Part shown: positions 17,495 to 27,170 of the stretch, piece by piece | Layout: every line of letters begins with the position of its first letter | How positions within the stretch are numbered: the first letter of the stretch is position 1 | Source of the DNA: Candidatus Poribacteria bacterium | GTDB lineage: Bacteria; Poribacteria; WGA-4E; PCPOR2b | Direction of reading: 5' to 3' | DNA length: 64,000 nt | Assembly (NCBI GenBank): GCA_022826645.1 | Contig: JAJDUM010000096.1 | Coordinates: 1-64,000, forward strand | Notes under the pieces: generated by a model | What the model was told of the DNA's origin: nothing | The model's database searches: none | The model's input: only the letters and a program-made list of their open reading frames with translations | Program-made: the position numbers and the translations under genes

Positions 17495-19732
17495 TCATTC
17501 TTTTACCGCAATGATCTCTGACGTTTGTTGTTGTAGCTGCACCAATTCATAGAAGATTCCCTTGTTCTTCATCAACTCATTATGAGTTCCAATCTCGACA
17601 ATACGTCCTCCCTCAAGTATGACCAGTCGATCTGCATTTCGTAGGGTAGATAGACGATGGGCGATGGCAAAGGTAGTCCGCCCTTGGGTCAACCGTGCGA
17701 TTGCTTCCTGAATCTGCTTTTCGGTCTCCACATCTACTGACGAGGTCGCCTCATCCAAGATTAGGATTTTGGGGTCGTGGAGTATGGCGCGTGCAATAGC
17801 GACACGTTGCTTTTCGCCGCCTGACAGTTCGCTGCCCCGCTCTCCGACCTGCGTATCATAGCCATCGGACTTCGCAACAATAAAGTCATGTGCATTCGCA
17901 GCAATCGCCGCATCGATAATCTCCTCAAAGCCTGCTCCGGGTTTTCCGTAGCTGATGTTTTCCGCAACGGTACCACTGAACAGGAATGGCTCTTGCGGCA
18001 CGATACCGATTTGGCTCCGCAGATCCTCAAGGCGAATCTTCTGAATAGGGATGTCATCAATCTCGATTGTACCTTGATCGACATCGTAGAACCTACAAAT
18101 CAGATTAACTGTAGTTGTTTTACCAACGCCGGATCTGCCGACAAGCCCGATCATTTCACCGGCTGAGATATCAAGATCTATTCCATGCAGGACGGGTTTG
18201 CTTTTATCGTAACCAAATGTGACATTCTTGAAGCTTACTTCGCCTTTGATATTGGAAATGGGACGTGCAGCGGGGTCTCTGTACGCTTCAGCTGGCGTGT
18301 CAATAACCTCAAAAATGCGCTCTGCACCTGCGAATGCCCGCGTCATCCAACTGTTGACTTCGCCAAACCACTCTACAGGCTCGTAGAGCATCCACATATA
18401 AGCGTAAAACGCTAACAGTGTCCCAATGGTCAGCGTATCTGCCACAACCTCACGTCCGCCGAAAAACCAAACTATCAACATGCCAAAGCTGGTTAGCAGG
18501 GTCGTTGTGGCGAAGAAGACCTCCCAATTCGTCTCTGTTTTAATGGCAAGTTCCCGGATTTTCTTATTTTGATTCCCAAATGTCGCAATTTCTCTCACTT
18601 CTTGGGCAAAAGCTTTGACAACACGGATACCGGACAACGCCTCGTTTACGGTCGCCATGATGTTTGACCAAGCCTGATCCCACTTGTTGAAGTAGAGTCG
18701 CATTCGTTTCCAGAATAGAACACCCCACCCCAGCATGACCGGGATCGGTATGAGAATCAGCAGGGCTAACAGCCAGTGCATCCAGAAAAGGATACTCAAA
18801 ATACCGATGAGCATGAACGTATTAATGATCAGGTAGGGGAGTCCTTCCACCAAGAATTCCTGTAATCTTCCCGCATCTCGGGTTACACGGGACATGACCG
18901 CACCAACCTGTCTCCTGTCATAAAATTGAAGCGAGAGTAACTCCAGTTGTTGGTAAAGTCGGTTGCGAATATCCGCGGTAATGCGCGCGCCTAACCAACT
19001 CACCGTCCAACCGTGTGCCCATTCCATACCCCAGTTCAATACACGTATGGCGATCAAACCGAGTACCAGTAAACCAAGCAGAGCTAATCGTTCAGACATC
19101 TCGCTCGCGTTTTCGCCCGTTGGTGCCAACACACCATCTACGATCTGCCGGGTTAGCATTGGAGGTACTACAGTCGTACCGATTCCTATTAAGGAGACAG
19201 CAGCCAAGAGGATAGCATGCCTGCTGTAAGGTTTGAGATAGCTGGCGATGCGCTGCAACGTTGCAAGTCGCCGAATACAGGCGGGACAGATGCTGTTTTT
19301 CTCGGGTAGAAGCCTATCACATTTTTCGCATCGTTTGCGGTCAAGCTGTGTGTTGATTAGGAAAGGTTCCCCCTTGCGGAGTTGCTCAATTCCTCGTGTG
19401 ACTTCAGAAAATTTCTCCGCTAAAGAACTGGAGTAAGGGATGGCAACAGTTTCTCTGTTTTTTCGCTCAATGTTCAAGCGGCCCCCACCGACGAGTGCCT
19501 CCGTATGCACGAGGGTTAGCTCTTCCATAGGCACCTCGACGATGACACCTGGAGGTGCCATGGGAACTAGCAGGAGACGTTTATTGGTAACGACTATCCA
19601 CTGTATAACAAATTTTCCCTGCCGATTAAGGTCGGTGGAGACACGGATGAGTTCCTCCTCTTCAGAGGAGAGCAGACTACTGATTTTTTTACTGATTGAA
19701 GCTGATGTTGGTTCCAGCAATTTCGTTCTCAT
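17495..19732 (-). CDS. ABC exporter (fused permease-ATPase) with N-terminal PH-like domain and zinc ribbon
   Basis: 745 aa from ATG 19732. Residues about 20-120 form a beta-rich, PH-like domain (IQWIVVTNKRLLLVPM). C135, C138, C149 and C152 form a CxxC...CxxC zinc ribbon. Then comes a six-helix exporter core, and an ATPase with Walker A GRSGVGKTT, Q-loop PQEPFLFSG, signature LSGGEKQ, Walker B ILILDEATSSVD and switch His in AIAHRLST. A full half-transporter would work as a homodimer of MsbA or multidrug type. The extra N-terminal domains add about 150 residues to the usual 580. An upstream start at 19804 would add a poorly formed extension. Cargo unknown. Confidence 0.87.
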   Translation of the reverse strand: MRTKLLEPTSASISKKISSLLSSEEEELIRVSTDLNRQGKFVIQWIVVTNKRLLLVPMAPPGVIVEVPMEELTLVHTEALVGGGRLNIERKNRETVAIPYSSSLAEKFSEVTRGIEQLRKGEPFLINTQLDRKRCEKCDRLLPEKNSICPACIRRLATLQRIASYLKPYSRHAILLAAVSLIGIGTTVVPPMLTRQIVDGVLAPTGENASEMSERLALLGLLVLGLIAIRVLNWGMEWAHGWTVSWLGARITADIRNRLYQQLELLSLQFYDRRQVGAVMSRVTRDAGRLQEFLVEGLPYLIINTFMLIGILSILFWMHWLLALLILIPIPVMLGWGVLFWKRMRLYFNKWDQAWSNIMATVNEALSGIRVVKAFAQEVREIATFGNQNKKIRELAIKTETNWEVFFATTTLLTSFGMLIVWFFGGREVVADTLTIGTLLAFYAYMWMLYEPVEWFGEVNSWMTRAFAGAERIFEVIDTPAEAYRDPAARPISNIKGEVSFKNVTFGYDKSKPVLHGIDLDISAGEMIGLVGRSGVGKTTTVNLICRFYDVDQGTIEIDDIPIQKIRLEDLRSQIGIVPQEPFLFSGTVAENISYGKPGAGFEEIIDAAIAANAHDFIVAKSDGYDTQVGERGSELSGGEKQRVAIARAILHDPKILILDEATSSVDVETEKQIQEAIARLTQGRTTFAIAHRLSTLRNADRLVILEGGRIVEIGTHNELMKNKGIFYELVQLQQQTSEIIAVKE

Positions 19733-19886
19733 AATACCTTGCCAATTGCGGATTGTGATGAATATTATAACCCTATTAAATCCGACTCTCTCACAGTTCT
19801 TCACCGAAATTATAGCACTCCTGAGTAGTTAGATGTGTAGGAAAATTCCCAGAATACTTCTGTTGCCGGTTCGTGCAGACAGAGTG

Positions 19887-19908
19887 CCTATCCTTTGGGT
19901 AGGATAGG
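19887..19908. repeat. 8-bp inverted repeat upstream of ribD
   Basis: CCTATCCT, a 6-nt loop, then AGGATAGG: a perfect palindrome ending 9 bp before the -35 box of the ribD promoter, between divergent genes. It could be a binding site for a regulator. No FMN-riboswitch core is visible here. Confidence 0.4.
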
Positions 19909-19917
19909 TTGTTGATT

Positions 19918-19946
19918 TTGCTTTATCAAGTGTGCCGTGATATAAT
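19918..19946 (+). promoter_or_regulatory. Promoter of ribD
   Basis: TTGCTT (19918-19923), a 17-bp spacer and a perfect TATAAT (19941-19946), about 50 bp before the ribD ATG. Confidence 0.6.
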
Positions 19947-19996
19947 TCTGATAGGATCGATTCCAATCACAACCTTTTCAGCGCGACGGAAGATTA

Positions 19997-21133
19997 ATGG
20001 AGTTTGCTTTGTCCAAGGACACTCAATGGTCGGTGAGAGATAGAAATTTTATGGAGCACGCCCTAAAGTTAGCGGCGCAGGCTCGCGGCCGCACTAGTCC
20101 GAATCCCATGGTTGGTGCAGTTATTGTCCAAAATGGTGAAATCGTGGGGGAAGGCTATCACCAAAGGGCAGGAGATTGCCACGCAGAGATTCATGCACTC
20201 AACCAAGCAAAAGAATCGGCACAGGCGGGCACAATGTACGTGACACTAGAACCGTGTTGTCATTGGGGACGGACGCCGCCATGCACCGAAGCGGTCATTC
20301 GTGCGAAGATAGCCAACGTTTTTGTTGCGATAGAAGATCCAAATCCACAGGTTGCTGGCACCGGCATACGCCAACTTGAGGAAGCAGGCATACCCGTTCA
20401 GGTGGGGCTTTGTGAGGCAGAATCACGGCAGCTTAACGAAGTATTTATCAAATACATCACCACCCAACGCCCCTTTGTTATCCTCAAATCCGCAGTCAGT
20501 CTGGACGGAAAGATTGCTACGGCTTCAGGCGAATCCCAGTGGATTACTTCAGAAGCATCGCGACGGAAAGGACATGAAATCCGCGCCCAGGTTGATGCGA
20601 TCCTTGTTGGTATTGGAACTGTGTTGCAAGATAACCCGTCGTTGACGACACGCTTGCCAGAGCGGGAGCACGAAGATCCAATCCGTGTGATCGTGGATTC
20701 ACATGGTCGCACACCGCTTGGAGCGAAAGTCTTCAATCCAGTCAGCAATGCAGGAACGCTTATCGTTGTCACACAAGCTGCTCCCCTAAAGAAAGTCCAA
20801 GCGCTCAGAACCGCGGGTGCCGATGTGCTAACCGTCAAAGAAAAAGAGGGACGGGTCTGTCTGAAAACGCTAATGGAGGAACTTGGACGCAGGGAGATTA
20901 CAAGCCTACTCATCGAAGGTGGGGCAGCAATCAACGCCGCTGCCTTGGAAGCTGGCATTGTCGATAAGCTGATGTTTTTTGTCGCGCCCAAACTGATTGG
21001 TGGTAGAGGTGCGCCCGGTCCTATTGGAGGCGGAGGAATTGCCCGCTTGTCCGAGGCTTTTGAACTTCGCGGTGTTAGAACCACCCAAATCGAGCGCGAC
21101 GTTCTGATTGAAGGCTATGTATTGAAGCGGTAA
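19997..21133 (+). CDS. ribD: Bifunctional riboflavin biosynthesis protein RibD
   Basis: 378 aa, the normal RibD length. The N-terminal half is the deaminase: HAE at 62-64 and PCCHWGRTPPC, with C87 and C96, bind zinc. The C-terminal half is the NADPH-dependent reductase, recognised by LKSAVSLDGKIA and LLIEGGAAIN. It converts the first GTP-derived pyrimidine through two steps of riboflavin synthesis in the cytoplasm. The other rib genes are not in the window. The archease gene follows after 16 bp and is probably co-transcribed. Confidence 0.93.
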   Translation: MEFALSKDTQWSVRDRNFMEHALKLAAQARGRTSPNPMVGAVIVQNGEIVGEGYHQRAGDCHAEIHALNQAKESAQAGTMYVTLEPCCHWGRTPPCTEAVIRAKIANVFVAIEDPNPQVAGTGIRQLEEAGIPVQVGLCEAESRQLNEVFIKYITTQRPFVILKSAVSLDGKIATASGESQWITSEASRRKGHEIRAQVDAILVGIGTVLQDNPSLTTRLPEREHEDPIRVIVDSHGRTPLGAKVFNPVSNAGTLIVVTQAAPLKKVQALRTAGADVLTVKEKEGRVCLKTLMEELGRREITSLLIEGGAAINAAALEAGIVDKLMFFVAPKLIGGRGAPGPIGGGGIARLSEAFELRGVRTTQIERDVLIEGYVLKR

Positions 21134-21149
21134 CGGTAGGGAAGTCAGT

Positions 21150-21578
21150 TTGATGAAAAGATATGAGTTCATAGAACATACCGGTGATATTGGGATCCGC
21201 GCCTATGGCGAGACGTTGCAGGAACTGTTTATCAACGCAGCACAAGGATTGTTCGAGGCAATCGTAGATCTCAGCACGGTCGGCATGACCACACAGACGG
21301 AAATTGAGGTGTCTGCGGAATCACTGGAAGAGCTAATGGTGGCTTGGTTAGATGAGTTGAATTTTCGACACGAGATCGAGGAGCTTTTCTTTCGAGAGGT
21401 CGAGATTCAGCAAATCTCCCAGGCTCCTTGTAGGATTGTCGCACTTGCCTCTGGAGAGCCAGTTGATTTTGCGAAGCACGCCGTCTATACAGAAATTAAA
21501 AGCATCACCTATCACCAATTGACTGTTGAGCAGACCTCGGATAACCAATGGTTGGCGCAGGTGATTTTCGACATATAA
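21150..21578 (+). CDS. Archease
   Basis: 142 aa matching the archease family: the opening YEFIEHTGDIGIRAYGETL, AQGLFEAI, and the late SITYHQLTVEQ. Archease helps RtcB-type RNA ligase to be guanylated and to turn over, in tRNA splicing or RNA repair. No rtcB is in the window. It lies 16 bp after ribD and is convergent with RNase J, so an RNA theme is shared with neighbours but no direct partner is visible. Confidence 0.85.
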   Translation: MMKRYEFIEHTGDIGIRAYGETLQELFINAAQGLFEAIVDLSTVGMTTQTEIEVSAESLEELMVAWLDELNFRHEIEELFFREVEIQQISQAPCRIVALASGEPVDFAKHAVYTEIKSITYHQLTVEQTSDNQWLAQVIFDI

Positions 21579-21662
21579 GGTATGATTGCGTTCACACCAC
21601 CGAGAAGGTTCCTTGGGCGATGTTAGCCCCATGTGTATGGAGGCATATCCAACAAACGGCTA

Positions 21663-23333
21663 TTAGACTCGCATCACTACAGGCAAGATCATCGGACGGC
21701 GGTCCGTTTTCTTTTTGAAGAAACGTCGCAGCACCACCCGGATCTCTTCCTGTACAGTTTCCGTTTCACTCTTACCTTCTGGACTTAGGTGACTGATTGC
21801 ATGAATCACAATGTCTTTGGCTTCGTCCATCAATTCTTCGGATTCATCCATATAGACAAACCCTCTTGAAACCATATCTGGCCCCGCGGTAACTTCGCCG
21901 CTGTTACTGTTGAGAACTACAATCGGAATGACCATACCATCTTGAGCGAGCTGCTGTCGGTCATGGACCACGATGTTCTCAATCCCCATGTCGATCTTTC
22001 CGTCTACGAGGACACGCCCCGCTGTTACTTTGTCTTCAACACAACAGAAATCAGGGGTCAGCGTAATTAAATCACCATCTTCAGCAATTGTGATATTTTC
22101 TGGGAGTATTCCGACCTCTTCTGCGAGTTCGGCGTGTTGCACAAGGTTACTGTGTTCTCCGTGTGCGGGGATAAAGAACTTGGGGCGAACTAGGTTCATC
22201 ATCAACTTGAGGTCCTCCTGTGCGCCATGCCCTGAGACGTGAACATTTGCATTTCTCTCGTGTAAGACATGGACACCCCGACGCAGAAGGTGGTTGATCA
22301 TGTGACGCACGGATTGCTCGTTGCCGGGGATGATTCGTGCCGAGATCATGACAGTATCCCCTGGCTCCACGTGCAGAAAGGCGTGGTCATCCTTTGCAAT
22401 AAGCGCCATCGCAGATCGCGGCTCACCCTGACTCCCGGTGCTAAGTATGACCACCTCATGGGGAGCAAAACGGTCAACTTCACGTGCATCGATAAGGAGG
22501 TTCTGCGGTACGTCCAGATAGCCTAACTCCGAGGCTGTCCGGATGTTGTTAATCATTGAGCGACCAGAGATTGCTATCAAGCGATGGTGTTCAACCGCGA
22601 GGTCTATGAATTGCTGAACGCGATGCAGGCTTGACGAGAAAGTTGCGAGCAAAAGGCCACCGGTCGTTCTTTGAAATATCCTATCCAAATCGGCATTGAT
22701 TGAACGTTCGGAAGGGGTGAAGCCAGGACGATCTGCGTTGGTGCTGTCGGAAATGAGCAGTAAGACGCCCTTCTCACCGAGTGCCGCGAGTTTAGGAATT
22801 TCAGTTAGGCGACGGTCAACGGGGGTTTGATCGAACTTGAAATCGGTAGCGTGGACAATGGTTCCGATTGGTGTGTGTATTGCGACTGCGACAGTATCGG
22901 GGATACTATGAGCAACATGAATAAACTCCAAACTGAAGCTGCCCAGTTGCAGCGTATCATCGGGACCAATAACGTTCAACGCCGCGATTTCCAGGACGCC
23001 ATATTCGCGTAGCCTCCCTTTGGCCAATGCCAGTGTCAATTCGGTGCCGTAGATAGGCACGTTTATCTGGCGGAGAAAGAATGCAAGTCCGCCCACGTGG
23101 TCTTCGTGCGCGTGGGTGATGATGATACCCTTAATTTTATCTCGATTCTCGCGAAGGTGTGTGATATCGGGGAAAACGAGATCTACCCCGGGCATATCGG
23201 CTTCCGGGAACATCAATCCAGCATCAACGACGATGATATCTTCGCCGTATTTGTACATCATCATGTTTAGGCCGAACTCCCCTAATCCGCCAATGGGTAC
23301 GATCGCCACACCTTCGTCTCGATTTTCAGACAT
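21663..23333 (-). CDS. rnj: Ribonuclease J
   Basis: 556 aa metallo-beta-lactamase/beta-CASP ribonuclease. HAHEDHVGG (H74, H76, D78, H79) is the zinc site, followed by beta-CASP motifs (SDSTNADRPG, ILSTGSQGEPRSA, HVSGHGAQEDL). RNase J combines endonuclease and 5'-3' exonuclease activity in mRNA decay and rRNA maturation. ATG 23333 is preferred to a TTG at 23354 because GGAGG overlaps that TTG; the spacing to the ATG, about 13 nt, is long, so the seven extra residues cannot be excluded. Confidence 0.92.
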   Translation of the reverse strand: MSENRDEGVAIVPIGGLGEFGLNMMMYKYGEDIIVVDAGLMFPEADMPGVDLVFPDITHLRENRDKIKGIIITHAHEDHVGGLAFFLRQINVPIYGTELTLALAKGRLREYGVLEIAALNVIGPDDTLQLGSFSLEFIHVAHSIPDTVAVAIHTPIGTIVHATDFKFDQTPVDRRLTEIPKLAALGEKGVLLLISDSTNADRPGFTPSERSINADLDRIFQRTTGGLLLATFSSSLHRVQQFIDLAVEHHRLIAISGRSMINNIRTASELGYLDVPQNLLIDAREVDRFAPHEVVILSTGSQGEPRSAMALIAKDDHAFLHVEPGDTVMISARIIPGNEQSVRHMINHLLRRGVHVLHERNANVHVSGHGAQEDLKLMMNLVRPKFFIPAHGEHSNLVQHAELAEEVGILPENITIAEDGDLITLTPDFCCVEDKVTAGRVLVDGKIDMGIENIVVHDRQQLAQDGMVIPIVVLNSNSGEVTAGPDMVSRGFVYMDESEELMDEAKDIVIHAISHLSPEGKSETETVQEEIRVVLRRFFKKKTDRRPMILPVVMRV

Positions 23334-23482
23334 TATAGGCGTAAATACCTCCAAATTGGTGCTTCAAAAATCCTGGTTTATTGTAAGATAGTGGGTGTGC
23401 TTGTCATTAATAACTCTGTTGATGGTAGTTATGTTTACCCTCAGGCATGAGTTGGTGTTAAAGGATCCCCTATAGATTTGTG

Positions 23483-24496
23483 TTACCTGCCCCTAACAGG
23501 GTTGAAAGCGAACATCATGGATTCAACATGTTTCTGTACATCATTTATGACTGCGAGAATTTCATCATAACTCCTGAGAGTTACTAGCTGTTCTCGATAT
23601 GTCTTGATGTTGGGGATGCCCTTTAGGTAGTTCTTATAGTGTTTTCTCATTTCTAAAATGCCGTGCCTCGGTCCCTTCCATTTGATGGACAGTTCCAAAT
23701 GCTTTTTTAGGGTGCTTAACCGCTCCTTGATGGAAGGCGGCTCTAGTATCTCTCCAGTTGAAAAGTAGTGCTTAATTTCTCTAAAGATCCATGGGTAGCC
23801 GATAGCGGCGCGGCCAATCATTATTCCATCAACACCGTATTGCTGGCGCATGTGATGTGCCTTCTGTGGAGAATCTACATCTCCATTGCCAAAGACGGGA
23901 ATTGTCATGCGTGGGTTGGCTTTGATTTCGCCAATAAGTGTCCAGTCAGCACTTCCTTTATACATCTGTACACGGGTGCGTCCGTGGATCGTAATTGCTT
24001 GAATTCCAACATCTTGCAGCCTTTCTGCTACCTCAACAATGTACTGCGTTTTTTCATCCCAACCCAGTCGCGTTTTAACGGTAACGGGTAGGGTCGTCGA
24101 TTCAACTATCTCACGGGTCAGCCTTACCATTTTTGGAACAGCCCGCAATATCCCTGCACCTGCGCCTCTACAGGTAATTTTCTTAACAGGGCATCCGTAG
24201 TTAATGTCGATAAGATCCGGATTTACTTGCTCTGCAATCTGCACAGCTGCCTTCATGGATTCGATATCACTGCCAAAAATTTGGATGCCTATAGGGCGCT
24301 CTGATTCAAAGATATCCAGTTTCATTATACTTTGACGAGCGTTTCGGATAAGCCCCTCAGACGATATGAATTCGGTGTACATCATATCCACTCCACGTGT
24401 CTTGCACACCGCACGGAAAGGAGGATCGCTTACATCTTCCATTGGAGCCAATAGCAGTGGAAAATTGCCTAGCTGCAGAGTACCAATTTTAACCAT
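23483..24496 (-). CDS. dusB: tRNA-dihydrouridine synthase (DusB type)
   Basis: 337 aa flavoenzyme that reduces uridine to dihydrouridine in tRNA. LLAPMEDVSDPPFR near the start binds FMN, INYGCPVKKI carries the catalytic Cys, VKTRLGWDE follows, and ITIHGRTRVQMYKG and FGNGDV complete the FMN pocket. I start at ATG 24496 (MVKIGTLQLG, as in the family); starts at 24508 or 24514 add only a few residues. A perfect-consensus promoter lies upstream at 24578-24606. Confidence 0.9.
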   Translation of the reverse strand: MVKIGTLQLGNFPLLLAPMEDVSDPPFRAVCKTRGVDMMYTEFISSEGLIRNARQSIMKLDIFESERPIGIQIFGSDIESMKAAVQIAEQVNPDLIDINYGCPVKKITCRGAGAGILRAVPKMVRLTREIVESTTLPVTVKTRLGWDEKTQYIVEVAERLQDVGIQAITIHGRTRVQMYKGSADWTLIGEIKANPRMTIPVFGNGDVDSPQKAHHMRQQYGVDGIMIGRAAIGYPWIFREIKHYFSTGEILEPPSIKERLSTLKKHLELSIKWKGPRHGILEMRKHYKNYLKGIPNIKTYREQLVTLRSYDEILAVINDVQKHVESMMFAFNPVRGR

Positions 24497-24889
24497 TGAA
24501 CAAGTCATCTCCAATTCAAAATTAGCCCTATATGTGGCATTAGGTTGGGCGTGAATTTAATCAGGAATGATTAGAAAATTATAAGGACTTATGTGGGGTT
24601 TGTCAAATCAGAAATGGTACACGGGAAAATTTACGGGCAAAGCGACTGACATGGATGTTACACTATATTAGCGCAAGTTGGTAGTAACACAACAGCGGTG
24701 AGGAGCGCGTGAGATTTTCCAAGTTTTCAGAGTAATCGGTAAGATGTGATGGTGCCGAAAAGGGGTGATACACACGCTATGACTCATTGCTGCCATACAA
24801 ATAGCTAGTAGCTTGCATCATTATCCACTCTGGCGATAAATCGAGCTAGCTGCGTTTAGCAGTTGACTGTGCATGGAAGGAAACGTTGA
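24497..24889. other. Divergent intergenic region between dusB and the M6 protease gene
   Basis: No gene seen. It holds the strong dusB promoter (24578-24606) and a 6-bp palindrome TAATCA-GGAA-TGATTA (24558-24573) at about the dusB start of transcription. On the other strand there is only a weak pair for the protease gene: TTGCAT (24813-24818), 18 bp, TAAATC (24837-24842). Confidence 0.5.
24578..24606 (-). promoter_or_regulatory. Perfect-consensus sigma70 promoter of dusB
   Basis: On the minus strand TTGACA (24606-24601) and TATAAT (24583-24578) with a 17-bp spacer, the exact textbook arrangement. Transcription would start near 24571, inside the palindrome at 24558-24573. Confidence 0.75.
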
Positions 24890-27016
24890 TTGGAAGCGAG
24901 ATCTGTATCTTTAAGATTATACATATTTGGTTTGATAATGCTATTTTCTTTGGGTTTACCTTGCGCGAGTGCACCACCGAACCCTTACTTGTTCTATAAC
25001 TACGATGCTGTTACAAATTCTTGGGCCCCTAAAGCACCCTCAAGCGAGAGGGACTTCCGTGCGGCATCAGATCGTTGTTGTTTCGTGCGTGAACAGGTCG
25101 TGTTACAAGAAGATGGCATTGAGTTTGTTTTAGCGATTAAAATTGATTTTTCGGATCAACCCGGTCAGCGTACTGGCGTAACATTGGATGGATACCTGTT
25201 TTCGGATGAAGGCGTATCGCTAAAAACGTACTATAGAGAAGTGTCCTACGGACAGATGGACATACGACCAGGGCCGATGGGGGGAGTTGTCCCGAGGGGC
25301 AATCAATGGATACGAGCGCGAAAACCGATGAGTTACTACGGTGAGGGGCGGATAAACGTGAGGCGTTCCCGCGAGTTGGTGCGTGAAGCTTGCGCAGCAG
25401 TGGACGACATGGTGGATTTTTCGGGGTATGACCGTGATAAAGACGGGGTAGTTGACCATGTCTTTGTTATTCATTCAGGGAACGATCAGGCATCCACGTT
25501 AGAGACGAATGATATTTGGTCAATCCTGACGGATGATGTTAATGCAACGTTTGATGGTGTACTCGTGAGCACAGCCGTCTTAGTCGGTGAAGAGCCTGGG
25601 TTCGATACACCACACCTTGGTATCTATTTCCACGAATTTCTGCATGACTTTGGTGCTCCCGACGTGTATGGCGGCAATTTTATTGGTCCGCTTGATCATA
25701 AGTGGGGATTGATGGGACAGTTTGGTCCCTATCAAGGTGAAATTGTCAATGGAATTGGCAATGGTCTGCAGCCAAGTCATATCAGTGGCTATCTGAAGTG
25801 GGACCTTGACGCGCGACCGGAGAACGGGAGACTGGGGTGGATCCATCCTGTCGAGATTAAGGAGAACGTGTTAGACTTGGCTATTCCCAGTTTTGAATTG
25901 CCACCACACGACAACAAGCTCTTCAAAGTTAATATCCCGGGAAAAATCAACCAATTTGGTGAAAGCACAGAATTTTTCCTTATTGAAAATCGGCATAAAG
26001 AATCAGGGGCGCGCTTCGATACCGATCTGCCGGAATCTGGGATTTTGATCTGGCATATTGACGAAACGAAGGTGCGCCCCGCCGGAGTGATCGACGCTGC
26101 AAGCCAAATTTGGCTTGAAGACCCGAACGATCCCAAGCATTATGGTCTCATTCCCAATCAGCCGGGTATCATAGATATTGGTACCGTTACGGATGGTGCG
26201 GCGTATTCCGCTGATGACGGCGAAACATCGTTTACCCCTGCAACGTCCCCTAACAGCAATGCAAACGACGGTACCGTTTCGAGAATCTCTATCACGAATA
26301 TTGGACCTGAGGGGCAGGAAATCACGCTCTCTATCGCGTTTGGAGACACTTATGAGCCGAACGATGAACTGGGCGAGGCTTTTCCAATCCAATTTAACCA
26401 AACTTATGAGTCTTTTATCTATGACCAGAAGGATACTCGCGATCTCTACCGAACTGATGCTATATCAGGCGAGGCGATCGTGGCAACGTTACTTAACTCT
26501 TCGGATGCAGTTGATTATGAACTTTCTATACTCAATGAGAGTGGCCAGCAGATCGCTACTGCGGAGAGAGTAAATTCCGTTGAGCTACAGATCATATTTC
26601 AACCCACACAAACAGGCAGATTTTATATTTCCGTGGCATCACGGTCGGGTTTCAGCGAGGCGGATTCATACCTTTTGACGGTTAATGCGGTCGAACCGAG
26701 GTCTGGACAACTGAAACTGACGCGAGTTCGAGCTTTCCCCAATCCCATACGTGCAGAGCACGCTGGCGTGTTTTTCTTCTATACGATCCCTGATTTTCAG
26801 CTGGCAGAAGAGGTTGAGTTGGAAATTTTCAATATTGCTGGAGATATAGTCTACACAGATGTTCGGCGAAATGTTATTGGATCTGGACACTTCCGTTGGA
26901 ATGGAAGGAATGCGGATAATGGGATACCAGCGGCAGGCATTTATATTTTTGTTATCTCCGCGATTCAGGGTGCAGATGTAGCGCAGGAAATTGGTAAAAT
27001 TGGTTTTGTTAGATAA
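24890..27016 (+). CDS. Secreted M6-family metalloprotease with FlgD-like C-terminal domain
   Basis: 708 aa. A TTG start is chosen because GGAAGGA lies about 7 nt before it and a signal peptide (about 10-28, ending CASA) follows. HEFLHDFG at 248-255 is the zinc HExxH (H248, E249, H252), with a downstream GLMGQFG like the Met-turn region of M6 peptidases (immune inhibitor A type). Then comes a beta-rich pre-peptidase-type region (YEPNDELGEAFPI to about 610), and a final Ig-like domain with FPNPI, YTIP and FNIAGDIVYT and WNGRNADNG, like FlgD-type tails used for anchoring or secretion. Predicted extracellular degradative protease. Confidence 0.85.
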   Translation: MEARSVSLRLYIFGLIMLFSLGLPCASAPPNPYLFYNYDAVTNSWAPKAPSSERDFRAASDRCCFVREQVVLQEDGIEFVLAIKIDFSDQPGQRTGVTLDGYLFSDEGVSLKTYYREVSYGQMDIRPGPMGGVVPRGNQWIRARKPMSYYGEGRINVRRSRELVREACAAVDDMVDFSGYDRDKDGVVDHVFVIHSGNDQASTLETNDIWSILTDDVNATFDGVLVSTAVLVGEEPGFDTPHLGIYFHEFLHDFGAPDVYGGNFIGPLDHKWGLMGQFGPYQGEIVNGIGNGLQPSHISGYLKWDLDARPENGRLGWIHPVEIKENVLDLAIPSFELPPHDNKLFKVNIPGKINQFGESTEFFLIENRHKESGARFDTDLPESGILIWHIDETKVRPAGVIDAASQIWLEDPNDPKHYGLIPNQPGIIDIGTVTDGAAYSADDGETSFTPATSPNSNANDGTVSRISITNIGPEGQEITLSIAFGDTYEPNDELGEAFPIQFNQTYESFIYDQKDTRDLYRTDAISGEAIVATLLNSSDAVDYELSILNESGQQIATAERVNSVELQIIFQPTQTGRFYISVASRSGFSEADSYLLTVNAVEPRSGQLKLTRVRAFPNPIRAEHAGVFFFYTIPDFQLAEEVELEIFNIAGDIVYTDVRRNVIGSGHFRWNGRNADNGIPAAGIYIFVISAIQGADVAQEIGKIGFVR

Positions 27017-27170
27017 AAAGTTTTGCGCAGGGCATGTACAATGGAAAAATTGATGGAGGAAATGATTTTGGTTGGAAGCCTGACGTGTTGTATGATAATC
27101 TTGACTAAGTACGGTAAGAAGAATCAAGCAGAGGATTAAATAGACACGAAAGAAACTGTAAGGACTTCAG

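Noticed and set aside
19860-19996. FMN riboswitch before ribD
   Set aside because: None of the conserved RFN core segments is present; only a simple promoter and an 8-bp palindrome are visible.
20398-21084. 228-codon minus-strand frame opposite ribD
   Set aside because: Antisense shadow with Ser/Pro/Arg-rich low-quality sequence.
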